In this document: positions 18,106 through 26,800 of the stretch, one piece after another
Numbering within the stretch: the first letter of the stretch is position 1
How the letters are laid out: each line of letters begins with the position of its first letter
Source of the DNA: a virus
Reading direction: 5' to 3' (one strand)
Virus record (IMG/VR): IMGVR_UViG_3300034051_000134
Coordinates: 1-52,944 of that record
Length of the DNA stretch: 52,944 nt
Program-made: the position numbers and the translations under genes
The notes under the pieces: model-generated
Told to the model about the DNA's origin: nothing
Seen by the model: only the letters and a program-made list of their open reading frames with translations
Database searches by the model: none

Positions 18106-18441
18106 TTATTTACTTTTTATGTTTTTTCCTTGTTTTGCATAAGCTTCTTTTTCCCAAGGTAAATTTTTAGCTCCTTCTTTCATTTTAGATCTAAGATATT
18201 TCTTTCCTTTCCAAGTAACTGTTTTATCGTCGTATGCTAGATCACCTCTCTTCATTTGATCGATATGAACTTTCTCGTGGGATATAGTTTTATTTTTCTT
18301 TAACTCTAAAGGAGATACATTCTTATTAATTAATATAGTACCGTTTGATTGTGCCATTCCTAAAACGTTATCGTCCATATCTGTACTGTATATAGGAGTA
18401 TTATCGATATTATAAGGTGGACCAGACATTTTAAAAGCCAT
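18106..18441 (-). CDS. HExxH zincin-like virion-region protein
   Basis: A 111 aa protein with His55-Glu56-Lys-Val-His59, a zinc-protease signature, followed by Gly-Asp-Leu-Ala-Tyr-Asp-Asp and then Pro-Trp-Glu-Lys-Glu-Ala-Tyr near residues 94-100, which could supply the third zinc-ligand Glu. The N-terminus (Phe-Lys-Met-Ser-Gly-Pro-Pro) resembles other small late proteins here. Compact proteins with this layout occur in marine phages, but their targets are unknown. Metal binding is predicted; proteolysis is inference. It could instead be an inactive structural domain. Confidence 0.55.
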   Translation of the reverse strand: MAFKMSGPPYNIDNTPIYSTDMDDNVLGMAQSNGTILINKNVSPLELKKNKTISHEKVHIDQMKRGDLAYDDKTVTWKGKKYLRSKMKEGAKNLPWEKEAYAKQGKNIKSK

Positions 18442-18451
18442 AATTCTTTGT

Positions 18452-18871
18452 TTAAATTTTTTTAACGTCAGAAGCCAAAGTAGGTTTTACAAATTCATTG
18501 TATTCTTTTATTCTTGAATCTACTTTGTTTTTTCTTTCAGTTAATCTACCTGTTTTTTTACTAGCTTTTGCTTTTTCAGCGTCTGTGCTAGAATCAGATA
18601 TTTTACTGTTTATTTTTTCTGTTCTCTTGTTTATTCTTTCTGACTTAGCAATATCACTTTTGTTTTCATCACCAGCAGTTCTAGAAGATATAGCCGCACC
18701 AACAACTTTACCAACAGAAGCTATTGCTTCAGCAGCACCACCATCAGAGTAAGTTGCTTCAGGATTGAAACCACCAGACTCGTAAGCACCACCTTGACCT
18801 CCTTGGTTTACAATACTTCTCCTTAACATAAAAGGAGAACCAGTATTTTTATTTATAATACCTAAAGACAT
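18452..18871 (-). CDS. Hydrophilic late protein of unknown function
   Basis: A 139 aa protein with a glycine-rich N-terminal half (Gly-Gly-Gln-Gly-Gly-Ala-Tyr) and a Lys/Ser/Asp/Glu-rich helical second half. Many basic and acidic residues alternate, suggesting coiled coil or disorder. It is tightly spaced with the genes on either side. No family was recognised; position suggests a minor virion component. Confidence 0.5.
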   Translation of the reverse strand: MSLGIINKNTGSPFMLRRSIVNQGGQGGAYESGGFNPEATYSDGGAAEAIASVGKVVGAAISSRTAGDENKSDIAKSERINKRTEKINSKISDSSTDAEKAKASKKTGRLTERKNKVDSRIKEYNEFVKPTLASDVKKI

Positions 18872-18873
18872 GA

Positions 18874-19095
18874 TTATCTCATTTTAGCTCTTGATGTGAT
18901 AGGAACACCACATTCACAAGGCTTAGGATCATCAAATCTAAGTTTTATACCGTCTTTACCAGAACTAGATCCTTTTCCTTTTGGATAACCAGTTGTGTCA
19001 AAAGGACCATTCCAAAGAGCGTTTGCTCCAACTCCAGACATTTTAGCTTCTCTATCAAAAACCGTAGTAGGATGCTTTGTTTCGTTTAAATTCAT
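18874..19095 (-). CDS. Small late protein with a Cys-x-Cys motif
   Basis: A 73 aa protein, Gly/Lys-rich, with Pro-Cys-Glu-Cys-Gly near residues 59-63. Asn-Gly-Pro-Phe-Asp-Thr-Thr-Gly-Tyr precedes a Lys-Gly-Ser-Ser-Ser-Gly-Lys stretch. It ends three bases before the 139 aa gene. Function unknown. Confidence 0.5.
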   Translation of the reverse strand: MNLNETKHPTTVFDREAKMSGVGANALWNGPFDTTGYPKGKGSSSGKDGIKLRFDDPKPCECGVPITSRAKMR

Positions 19096-19112
19096 TTTCT
19101 TATTTTTTACTG

Positions 19113-19457
19113 TTAGTAGTTGTTTAACCCGTAACCAGGTGTAATGCTCGTTTGAACTCCAGCTGGTGGCATAACAGGTTGATTTGTTGATTGATCCATA
19201 GTAGGATCTATCGATTGCCCAGTCAAAGGATCTGTCATTTGCATAAACGGAGTATTCATCATTGGTTTACCCATAACACCTTGTACTGTGTCTTGGTTAC
19301 TAATGGCTTTTGGGTTTATGTTGTTATATTGTAATCCAGGTTTCATACTTCTAACTTGACCATAAGGAGTTTGCATAGGATCCATATTGTCTGGTTGCAT
19401 CATAGAAGGATCTACAATACTTTGTTTCATTGGGCTATTTTTAGTTTTAAAATCCAT
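19113..19457 (-). CDS. Met/Pro/Gln-rich low-complexity protein
   Basis: A 114 aa protein with unusual composition: many Met, Pro, Gln, Asn and Thr, few charges after the first residues, and repeated Pro-Met-(Asn/Gln/Thr) pieces. It is probably disordered. It overlaps the 151 aa winged-helix gene by 11 bases. Likely a minor virion protein; no family was recognised. Confidence 0.5.
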   Translation of the reverse strand: MDFKTKNSPMKQSIVDPSMMQPDNMDPMQTPYGQVRSMKPGLQYNNINPKAISNQDTVQGVMGKPMMNTPFMQMTDPLTGQSIDPTMDQSTNQPVMPPAGVQTSITPGYGLNNY

Positions 19458-19902
19458 TGTTTCTTGTTTTATCTTTGTTTGTATTTTCTATAGCAGTAAT
19501 CATTACTGTGTCAGTATATGTTTTACCACTCATTATTGAGTTTCTATGACTTGTTGGTATATCTTCTATACCTAACATTATACGGTACATTTTACTTATT
19601 AGCTGTTTGCACTTGAAAGAAACTTTATATATATTGTATTTCTGAGTTGTATGGTTTCGTTCTCTCCAAACCGTTATCCAACCTTCTTTTAACAAATTGT
19701 TCCAGCGCCTATTATTCCAACTATATGTATAAGTACCTGTTTTAAAATCTTGTTTTGTAAAAAACTCCATACAGTCAAGGTAAATCAATAACTCTAAATC
19801 TGCGTCGGATAAACCATTGTTTTTACAAGCCCATTTTCTTATTATTCTGTAATGCTTTAATAGACCTATTTTCTTTATATCAGTAGGTTCTATTCTCGTC
19901 AT
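19447..19902 (-). CDS. Winged-helix (MarR-like) DNA-binding protein candidate
   Basis: A 151 aa protein whose residues about 15-110 read as a winged helix-turn-helix: helices around Ile-Arg-Lys-Trp-Ala-Cys and Asp-Leu-Glu-Leu-Leu-Ile-Tyr-Leu, a recognition-helix candidate Trp-Asn-Asn-Arg-Arg-Trp-Asn-Asn-Leu-Leu, and a wing with Gly-Trp-Ile-Thr-Val-Trp-Arg-Glu-Arg. The C-terminus (110-151) is polar. It lies in the late operon directly after groES (overlap 4 bases). It may regulate late transcription, but this is inferred from fold only. Confidence 0.5.
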   Translation of the reverse strand: MTRIEPTDIKKIGLLKHYRIIRKWACKNNGLSDADLELLIYLDCMEFFTKQDFKTGTYTYSWNNRRWNNLLKEGWITVWRERNHTTQKYNIYKVSFKCKQLISKMYRIMLGIEDIPTSHRNSIMSGKTYTDTVMITAIENTNKDKTRNNGF

Positions 19903-20159
19903 AATACTACAACTACATCAGTTACCTTAATTACATAATATGTTTCTTTATCTGGTTCAATCTTATGTCCAGCATGTCTATCAAAGAATATATGATCGTT
20001 TTCTTTTATACCTACTACTTCGTCTCCTACTTTCCAAACTACAGCTTCTACATATCTAATATCTTCTCTATGGTTTTCGGCTAATAGAAGTCCTCCTTTT
20101 GTTTCAGTAGTACCTTCTTTTATTTTCTTTATCAGTAGTGTTTTACCTATCGCTCTCAT
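19899..20159 (-). CDS. groES: Co-chaperonin GroES
   Basis: An 86 aa co-chaperonin, a little shorter than the usual 95-97 aa. It has the N-terminal strand Leu-Leu-Ile-Lys-Lys, a mobile loop with the hydrophobic Gly-Gly-Leu-Leu-Leu that docks on GroEL, Val-Gly-Asp-Glu-Val in place of the usual Val-Gly-Asp, and Tyr-Val-Ile-Lys-Val-Thr-Asp-Val-Val at the C-terminal strand. The roof-loop region appears shortened. It is encoded immediately downstream of groEL with a one-base overlap, so the pair is co-translated. It would cap the phage or host GroEL ring during virion protein folding. Confidence 0.8.
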   Translation of the reverse strand: MRAIGKTLLIKKIKEGTTETKGGLLLAENHREDIRYVEAVVWKVGDEVVGIKENDHIFFDRHAGHKIEPDKETYYVIKVTDVVVVL

Positions 20160-21703
20160 TATGCTCTTAAATTATTAATTACACAATCAGTTGATAATAT
20201 GGTAGTAGCTACAGAAGCAGCGTTTCTTAAAGCACTTTTAGTAACTAATAAAGGGTCAATAATTCCTGCATCAATCATGTTAACAGTTTTACCTGTTATT
20301 ACATCAAGACCATATCCAATCTTTGAAAATGATTCTAATGGTGCATATTCTATTCCAGCGTTATCTAATATTGTATTAAAAGGTGCTCTAATTGAATTTA
20401 GTAATATTTCTTCACCATCAGAAAAACTATCTATACTATGAGCAGCGTTTAATAAAGCGATTCCTCCACCTGGCACAATACCTTCTTTAATAGCAGCTTT
20501 TGTAGCACAGATTGCATCTTCTATTCTATCTGCTTTTTCTTTTAGTTCTATCTCAGAATTAGCACCAACTTTTACAACAGCAATCTTAGCTGTTAAACGT
20601 GCTAATCTTTTTTCTAGTTTAATAACAGTATTACTACTATTCTTTTCTAGTAATGATTTTTTAATATCATCTATAATATTTAATATTTCTTCAGAACTCT
20701 CTTCCACGTGAAGTATTGTTTCTTCATGATTAGTAATACTCTTTAAACAAGTACCTAGTAATTCTGGTTGTATTAAATCTAAGTCATCTCCTAGATCTTC
20801 GTTGATTAAAGTAGCTCCAGTTAACAAAGCTAAATCATCAAATATTTCTTTTCTATTAACACCAAAAGTAGGAGCGTTTATAACGTTTACCTTTATGTTA
20901 CCTTTTGATTTATTCATAGCTAATGTAGATAAAACCACTTGGTCTAAATCTGCAATTATAAGCAATGATTTATTATTTTTTATCACGTATTCTAAAACAG
21001 ACTGTATCTGTCTTATACTATCTACTGGAGATTCTATTAGTAATACTAATGGATTATCTAGTTCTGCCGTCTTGTTTTTTTGATTAGTAATGAAATGAGA
21101 GTTTGTTAATCCCATATCACATTGAACTCCTTCAACTACTTGTAGACTACACTCTGGATCAGCAGATGTTTCCATCATAACTATCCCTGTGTTTCCTACA
21201 GATCTAAAAGCATCTCCAACTAACTTACCTAGTTCCGGGTCGTTATTAGTTGATATAGTTGCAATTTGATCTAACATATCACCTTCTACGGTTATAGATA
21301 TGTCTTCAAGGTATTTTATAACTTTATCAACAGCTTTGTTTATACCTTCTTTAATTTTTCTAGCATTTGGATTTTCAACAGCATAAGCGTTCTTTAAAAT
21401 AGCATGAGCAAGAACAGTCGCGGTAGTTGTACCATCACCTGCTTCTCTTACTGTTTTTCTAGCAGCTTCTTTTAATAGTGTTGCTCCCATGTTTTCAACA
21501 GGATCTAATAGAATTATAGAGTCAGCTACTGTAACACCATCTTTTGTTATAACTGGTTTTCCAAACTGATCTTCTAAAAGAACACACTTACCACTAGCAC
21601 CTAGTGTTGAACTAACAGCCATTGTTAGTTTCTTTATTCCTTCAAATACTTTCTCACTAGCTTCGGTACCGAAACTTAGATTTTTAACTATTGCTTCTGA
21701 CAT
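20159..21703 (-). CDS. groEL: Chaperonin GroEL
   Basis: A 514 aa chaperonin covering the full equatorial-intermediate-apical layout. Asp90 in Ala-Gly-Asp-Gly-Thr-Thr-Thr (E. coli Asp87) and the Asp in Arg-Ile-Glu-Asp-Ala (E. coli Asp398) are present, so ATPase activity is expected. Gly-Gly-Gly-Ile-Ala-Leu near 408 matches the GroEL signature. It ends after Asp-Cys-Val-Ile-Asn-Asn-Leu-Arg-Ala and lacks the C-terminal Gly-Gly-Met tail of bacterial GroEL. The apical domain is divergent. A promoter-like site lies about 40 nt upstream. Placement between lysis and assembly genes suggests it folds capsid or tail proteins. Confidence 0.92.
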   Translation of the reverse strand: MSEAIVKNLSFGTEASEKVFEGIKKLTMAVSSTLGASGKCVLLEDQFGKPVITKDGVTVADSIILLDPVENMGATLLKEAARKTVREAGDGTTTATVLAHAILKNAYAVENPNARKIKEGINKAVDKVIKYLEDISITVEGDMLDQIATISTNNDPELGKLVGDAFRSVGNTGIVMMETSADPECSLQVVEGVQCDMGLTNSHFITNQKNKTAELDNPLVLLIESPVDSIRQIQSVLEYVIKNNKSLLIIADLDQVVLSTLAMNKSKGNIKVNVINAPTFGVNRKEIFDDLALLTGATLINEDLGDDLDLIQPELLGTCLKSITNHEETILHVEESSEEILNIIDDIKKSLLEKNSSNTVIKLEKRLARLTAKIAVVKVGANSEIELKEKADRIEDAICATKAAIKEGIVPGGGIALLNAAHSIDSFSDGEEILLNSIRAPFNTILDNAGIEYAPLESFSKIGYGLDVITGKTVNMIDAGIIDPLLVTKSALRNAASVATTILSTDCVINNLRA

Positions 21704-21730
21704 TTTTTATTTGATTAAATTTATATATTG

Positions 21731-21743
21731 TATATATCACTCG
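21731..21743 (-). promoter_or_regulatory. Candidate late promoter upstream of groEL
   Basis: On the minus strand the site reads CGAGTGATATATA, starting 40 nt before the groEL ATG. It shares CG(A/T)GTGAT with the sites at 18089 and 31410. It lies in a 53-nt gap between groEL and the spanin gene, the only gap in this stretch large enough for a promoter. Confidence 0.45.
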
Positions 21744-21756
21744 TTTTTTGTAACTT

Positions 21757-22221
21757 TTACAATAAACCAATGAGTCTTCTTCTATTTCTCCATATTGTAT
21801 AAAGTATTAATAATAAAATCAATAACCACGAGATCCAAGCATAACTAGCTTTTTTATCAACTGTTTTAACTTTATCTTTCTTAAGTTCTTTAACTACTGT
21901 TTTAGACTGTTCTAAGCTTGTTTTAGACACTTTATTGTCTTCAGAGTATATAGTGTTGTCTTTTTTCTTTTTGATCTTAATACGCGCGTTAAAATACTTC
22001 TTTCCTTCAACTACAAATTCTTTTGTTGAATCAATTGCGGTTACTTCTATTTCGTGTGTTTCTACATCATATTTAATCTCTGTTTTAACAACTTCAATTA
22101 CTGAGTCTTTTTTCGTTACAACTTCTACTGTTGTTTTTTCTTCTACTTTTTCTTGTTTGTTTACTTTTCTTGCACCACAGGCAAAAAACAATGTAGATAA
22201 TAATATTAAAATATATTTCAT
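21757..22221 (-). CDS. Unimolecular spanin (u-spanin) candidate
   Basis: A 154 aa protein with both signatures of a u-spanin: an N-terminal lipoprotein signal (hydrophobic residues 3-13, lipobox Phe-Phe-Ala-Cys with Cys15) that would anchor it in the outer membrane, and a C-terminal transmembrane segment (about 127-144) followed by an Arg-rich end for the inner membrane. The middle is Lys/Val/Glu-rich and could span the periplasm. U-spanins such as T1 gp11 fuse the two membranes in the last step of lysis. It lies 4 bases downstream of the endolysin gene. Confidence 0.75.
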   Translation of the reverse strand: MKYILILLSTLFFACGARKVNKQEKVEEKTTVEVVTKKDSVIEVVKTEIKYDVETHEIEVTAIDSTKEFVVEGKKYFNARIKIKKKKDNTIYSEDNKVSKTSLEQSKTVVKELKKDKVKTVDKKASYAWISWLLILLLILYTIWRNRRRLIGLL

Positions 22222-22225
22222 AGTT

Positions 22226-22690
22226 TTATTCTTTTATTTCAAAATGCATCCAATCGTAATTCTTTTCTCTACCTAAAGATATAAACCCATGCTTGTAAAA
22301 TATATCAATCATAGCTTTATATTCTGGCCTTGCAAACCTTGCTGTTTTATGTGTTTCGTGCAATTGGTTTCTAACTGGATCTAAATCAACGGCTATTCCC
22401 CAAGCGTGCATAGATAAACTTGTGCCTCCTTGTTTTTTTCTATAATTAAAACAACCTCCAAACAAATCAATTCCTAGTTCTTTTATTTTAGCATAACCAT
22501 ATACTCTGTGTATTTCATTAAACACTGCTAAAAATCTACCAGAAACTAATTTGTGACATCTCATCTTTGTTACAACAGTGTCATTGTCCCAAGCTAAACG
22601 CATCGGATAAGGTAACATTATTGTTACTAAATAGTTCTCTCCAATTACATTAGGCTCACCATATTTAGATTTAATCTGTTTTGTTGTCAT
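22226..22690 (-). CDS. M15-family peptidase endolysin
   Basis: A 154 aa zinc peptidase of the M15 (VanY/L-Ala-D-Glu peptidase) type. The zinc ligands are visible as Ser-Met-His95-Ala-Trp-Gly-Ile-Ala-Val-Asp102 and Asp146-Trp-Met-His149-Phe-Glu. The length is close to the T5-type endolysin. It would cut peptide cross-bridges of peptidoglycan. There is no signal peptide, so export would depend on a holin; two small membrane proteins are encoded just upstream and the spanin just downstream. Confidence 0.85.
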   Translation of the reverse strand: MTTKQIKSKYGEPNVIGENYLVTIMLPYPMRLAWDNDTVVTKMRCHKLVSGRFLAVFNEIHRVYGYAKIKELGIDLFGGCFNYRKKQGGTSLSMHAWGIAVDLDPVRNQLHETHKTARFARPEYKAMIDIFYKHGFISLGREKNYDWMHFEIKE

Positions 22691-22844
22691 TTTTCTTGTT
22701 TCTTAGTGTTTCTACTGTTTTTAGAATAGTGTAAAATATCGATGTTATTAACAACATTATTTTTAAAGTATTTTCTAAGTTTGAAAAGCTTAATGCCATA
22801 GTTATACTATTTAGCGTGTAAAGTTTAAGATCCGTGTTAGACAT
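22671..22844 (-). CDS. Small membrane protein in lysis cassette
   Basis: A 57 aa frame from ATG at 22844 to TAA at 22671. It contains one hydrophobic segment (about residues 28-43, Leu-Lys-Ile-Met-Leu-Leu-Ile-Thr-Ser-Ile-Phe-Tyr) followed by a Lys/Arg/Asn-rich tail. It overlaps the holin-like gene by 8 bases and the endolysin gene by 20 bases. This packing supports a real gene. It could be a holin partner or antiholin. Confidence 0.5.
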   Translation of the reverse strand: MSNTDLKLYTLNSITMALSFSNLENTLKIMLLITSIFYTILKTVETLRNKKNDNKTD

Positions 22845-23034
22845 TTTTAGTTTTCATTAGACGTTCAACAATATTTGTAACTCCTTCTATTGTTATATAA
22901 GAAGTTGCAACAATAACCCAATCAGTAGATGTAAGATTTCCATAAAATAATCCTGCTGAAGCAATTACAAACACAGTTAATTTTCTACTAACCCATTTAT
23001 TTAAAAACAGATCTACTTTTTCTTTATTACTCAT
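22837..23034 (-). CDS. Holin candidate
   Basis: A 65 aa protein with a charged N-terminus, then two hydrophobic segments (about 18-33 and 38-52) separated by a short Ser-Thr-Asp turn, and a basic C-terminus. This two-span layout is typical for small phage holins. It heads the lysis cassette: holin candidate, small membrane protein, endolysin, spanin. Confidence 0.6.
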   Translation of the reverse strand: MSNKEKVDLFLNKWVSRKLTVFVIASAGLFYGNLTSTDWVIVATSYITIEGVTNIVERLMKTKNV

Positions 23035-23056
23035 TATTTATTAATTTATTTTTTAA

Positions 23057-23491
23057 TTAAAAGCACGATCCAGTAACTGCTACTTCTCCATTATTAAAAG
23101 TACTTACTATCATCCAAATATATGCTGGATCACATTCACCTGTTTGAATTCCACGATATGGACTACGTCTGTTGTACGTTAATGGTGATGTTCCAGCTAC
23201 GTCAGCATATACAAAATCACCAACATCAGGTAAAGGATTAGATCCATTATGCCAAGCTTGTGTACAACATGATGGATTGTCATTACAAATTTCCTCAGAA
23301 CTACCCTTTTGATCAGTTATATAAAATAAAGTCAATCCTCCGCCTGGACCATACCCATAAAATTCACTTACATAGTCAGGTTCTGAAAACCCAACAGCGC
23401 TAGACATAGCTCTCAATGAGTTAGGTGTTTCAGTTCCTAACTCACCTGCTATCATTGAAAAACTTAATGGTCCGCTAGTAGGTAAAGCCAT
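23057..23491 (-). CDS. Small tail/fibre-region protein
   Basis: A 144 aa protein starting Met-Ala-Leu-Pro-Thr-Ser-Gly-Pro-Leu-Ser-Phe. This N-terminal module, ending in Phe-Tyr-Gly-Tyr-Gly near residue 48, recurs at the start of adsorption-apparatus proteins in Bacteroidota and marine phages. The rest is Gly/Cys-rich, with Cys residues at Cys-Asn-Asp-Asn-Pro-Ser-Cys-Cys and near the end. It lies beside the fibre genes, so a tail-tip or accessory receptor-binding role is inferred. Confidence 0.55.
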   Translation of the reverse strand: MALPTSGPLSFSMIAGELGTETPNSLRAMSSAVGFSEPDYVSEFYGYGPGGGLTLFYITDQKGSSEEICNDNPSCCTQAWHNGSNPLPDVGDFVYADVAGTSPLTYNRRSPYRGIQTGECDPAYIWMIVSTFNNGEVAVTGSCF

Positions 23492-23495
23492 GGTA

Positions 23496-23873
23496 TTATT
23501 TTTTTACTTTTGCTTCAACAACTGGTTCAGGTGGAGTAGGTGTTGGAGTTGGAGGTGTTCCCCAAGGTAAACCTGGATCATGGATGTTTTTAGCTTCAAT
23601 TTGTTTTTCAATCTGAGCGTTAACATGTTCTTCATAAGACCCAACGACTACTGCTTGAATCCAAGCGATAACTTCAGCTTCTGTTAATTGATCGTAAGGG
23701 ATAAATTTTTCAGGATCAATAGATGTTAAAGGAAAAGGTGTTGCTCCTGCAAACACGCCTTGATCACCATTTTCATCTGTACCTGTTTTTGTCCAATAAG
23801 TTTGTACTACAGCATTTTCAACGCCATCAGCGTCAATTGTTTTCATATCTGTTACTGCCCAAGTGTATTCCAT
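23496..23873 (-). CDS. Small tail-fibre-region protein
   Basis: A 125 aa acidic protein with Phe-Ile-Pro-Tyr-Asp-Gln-Leu-Thr-Glu-Ala-Glu-Val near residues 57-68 and a Pro/Thr-rich tail (Pro-Thr-Pro-Thr-Pro-Thr-Pro-Pro). Proteins of this pattern are found beside tail-fibre genes in marine phages. It ends 5 bases before the 144 aa gene and starts 6 bases after the large fibre stop. A fibre assembly or accessory role is inferred. Confidence 0.55.
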   Translation of the reverse strand: MEYTWAVTDMKTIDADGVENAVVQTYWTKTGTDENGDQGVFAGATPFPLTSIDPEKFIPYDQLTEAEVIAWIQAVVVGSYEEHVNAQIEKQIEAKNIHDPGLPWGTPPTPTPTPPEPVVEAKVKK

Positions 23874-23878
23874 AATTT

Positions 23879-26800
23879 TTATTTATTTATTAATTTATTT
23901 ACTAATTCTTTTAAATCGTTTATTTGTTGTTGTTGTTCTTTTATTGCTTCTATCAATAGAGGTGTTAATTTACCATAATCAAGAGTTTTATATCCGTGTC
24001 CTATTGGTGCGTCTTTAATTATCTCTGGTAATACCGCTTCAACTTCCTGTGCTGATAAACCAACTTCTAGTTTTTTCTTATATCCAAAAGCTTGTGCTTT
24101 TTCGTTTGGTTCGTAATAAAAACCGTTTAATGATAACACTTTATCTAAAGCATTTTCTATATTACCTTTCTTGTCTTTAAGTCTTTCGTCAGAGTAATAT
24201 GCTACAATGTCACCTGCTACTCTAATTGAATCACCTGTATCGCTACCATCAAAATAGAAAGCGGAGTCATTAGCATCCATGAATACTGTACCATAAATTC
24301 TTCCACCACTGTCGAAGTATTTACTATTTATCCATTGATTTTCGTTAAGAACTCTTTGTTCGCCACCACCATAAGCACCAGTGCCACTAAATAAGCCACC
24401 AGAAGTCCATCTCATTTGCCAACCGTTAGAATTATTATGCATACCAGATTCTCCAGAAGTACTATTAGTCATAAAACTAACGTTACCATTTGATCCATAC
24501 TGCATTTCTATACCTGCCCATCCATTTCTACTTCCTTCTATTTTCCAAGATCCATAACTACTGTTGTTTGGATAAATATGTGCTTGGTTAATACTAGAAT
24601 AAAATCCATGAGATCCGGTTAATTCTGTCCAAGTTCTAAATCTATTATATGCTCCAACGTTACCTGTATCTATTGCAGATAAAACAGATGTACTAGCTGG
24701 GTCTAAATAATAACCAGTGTTGTTACTATCGTAGAAGACAGGAGCTTTCATATCTGTACCAGACAATAAAGAACCTTGAACTAGCATAGTACTGTCTTGA
24801 TATTTAGCATATTGTGCTTTTGCTACTGGAGATGTTATTGGTGTATAAGTACCGTATGACATCACATAATCACCTCCAGCTGAATTAGCATACACCATAG
24901 TAATATTACCTACTATAGAATATATCCAATATGTCGTTCCGCCACGTAACCATATTATAGCTTGAGAAGATTCATATTGATCAATATAATTACCAAGGCA
25001 GGTTGTTGTTGATGTTAATTGCTCTAAATTAAAATAACTTGCTCCATAACCCCAACCTGTAGGTTTAAATGAGAATCTAGCATTAAACGTACTAAACCCA
25101 ACACCAGTAAATCCAGGATCTTCGTAACCACCTCTTTCTATCATGAATTCAGCATACTGTTTATCTGTTGCGCTTGCTCCAGTATAAATAGCTACAGGGT
25201 AAAAAGTACTTGCGTTACCTCCTACTGTAAAGTTTGTTCTATTTGGATTATCAATCCTTCTGGCTTGTTCAGCAATATTGGCAGTTGCAGCGACATTAGC
25301 AAAATTTGCATCGTCAGCAAAACTAGCAGAACCTGTTATATTACCAGTTATTGTATTTGCTACTGTTAAACCTACAAGATTACTTGTTGCTGATGGGTCT
25401 ACGTAATATGCTGTGTTATCTGAATCGTAGAATATAGGTGACCTAGAACTAGTTCTTGAGAACGTGTTACCGCTGTAGTCCCAACGCAGACTCCAGTTGT
25501 CGCCACCTAAATTAGTTGCCAGTTCTCCGCCTTGATGACCACTTAGTTGTGGTCCGTCAATTGTCACCCCGCTGAATCCAGCATTTTGGTATCGTAAATA
25601 GTGGTTGGGATCAGAAAGACTAACAAGATGCAGTTTAGCTCCAGCTGAAAGACTTACGGTACTTAATTGTGAGCTACCTGCTGGATCTAAATAATATCCT
25701 GTATTGTCAGAATCATAAAATATAGGTGCTCTCATTGATGTTCTAGCACTTAAGAAACCTCCAGAGTTATTTAAACTAAGTTCTTCTTGAGCTGTAGTAT
25801 AATTATAGAATCTAAACGCTCCTTGGAAATGATAAGTTTCCCATTTAAGGTTTCCGTTTTCGTTATAAAAAATGCCAGCAGCACCATTAATTGGAGCATT
25901 AATCATTAATTGATTATCATTGCCGTTTAACGCTAACGTAGTTATATTTGAATTACTATTAGGATCTAAAAAATATGCAGTATTATTACTGTCATAAAAT
26001 ACAGGTGCTCTAAAATCACCAGACGTTTGATATGTACCTGTTCCACCTGTTTTATTTGTTAAGTTGTTAAAGTCAACACTTCCTGCAGAAGTAGCACTAT
26101 CAGCTATTCTTGCGCTGTCGACTCTAACTCCATAAGTATTAGCTCCATTCCAACCCATTAATGTTGGATATGTGCTAGACCAAACAACTTGTGCATTTGC
26201 ATTATTACAAGCCGTTCCACTTGGTGTAGTGGATGCTGAAGCATCAAATATCACATGACTATTACCATAGTTTTTCCAACCTAATAAACCTACAACATTA
26301 TCTTTGGCTGGTGTACTTGCCCAGTTACTTTGATAACTAAGTAAACTTCCGGCAGTGCCAGATATATTGCCAGTTATTGTATTTGTAACAGTTAGTCCAA
26401 CAAGATTACTAGTAGCTGATGGGTCTACATAATATGCGGTGTTATCATAGTCGTAATATATTGGAGAATACATAGCTGTCTGTGTGCTCCAGGCTCCATT
26501 GTCTTCACACCAAGAACCCCAACTTCCGCCTGCCGTTAAGAATCCAATTCTATTTGAGTTGCAGTGTATTTGTCTATCTCCTTCATCTCCATCTCTCATT
26601 ATGATGTTTGAAGAATTTTGCCCATCTGCACTAATATAAAGTGTAGTGCCATGAATATGAACATTCTTATTAGTCTCTACTCTAAGTCCCCAACCTTGAT
26701 CATTTGTTAAAAATCCAATTGAGCTATTAGTATCTGCGTGAATAGAACCTCTGTATGTTGTTTGATAATTACCATAAAAATCAAGATAAATAGTTGAGCC

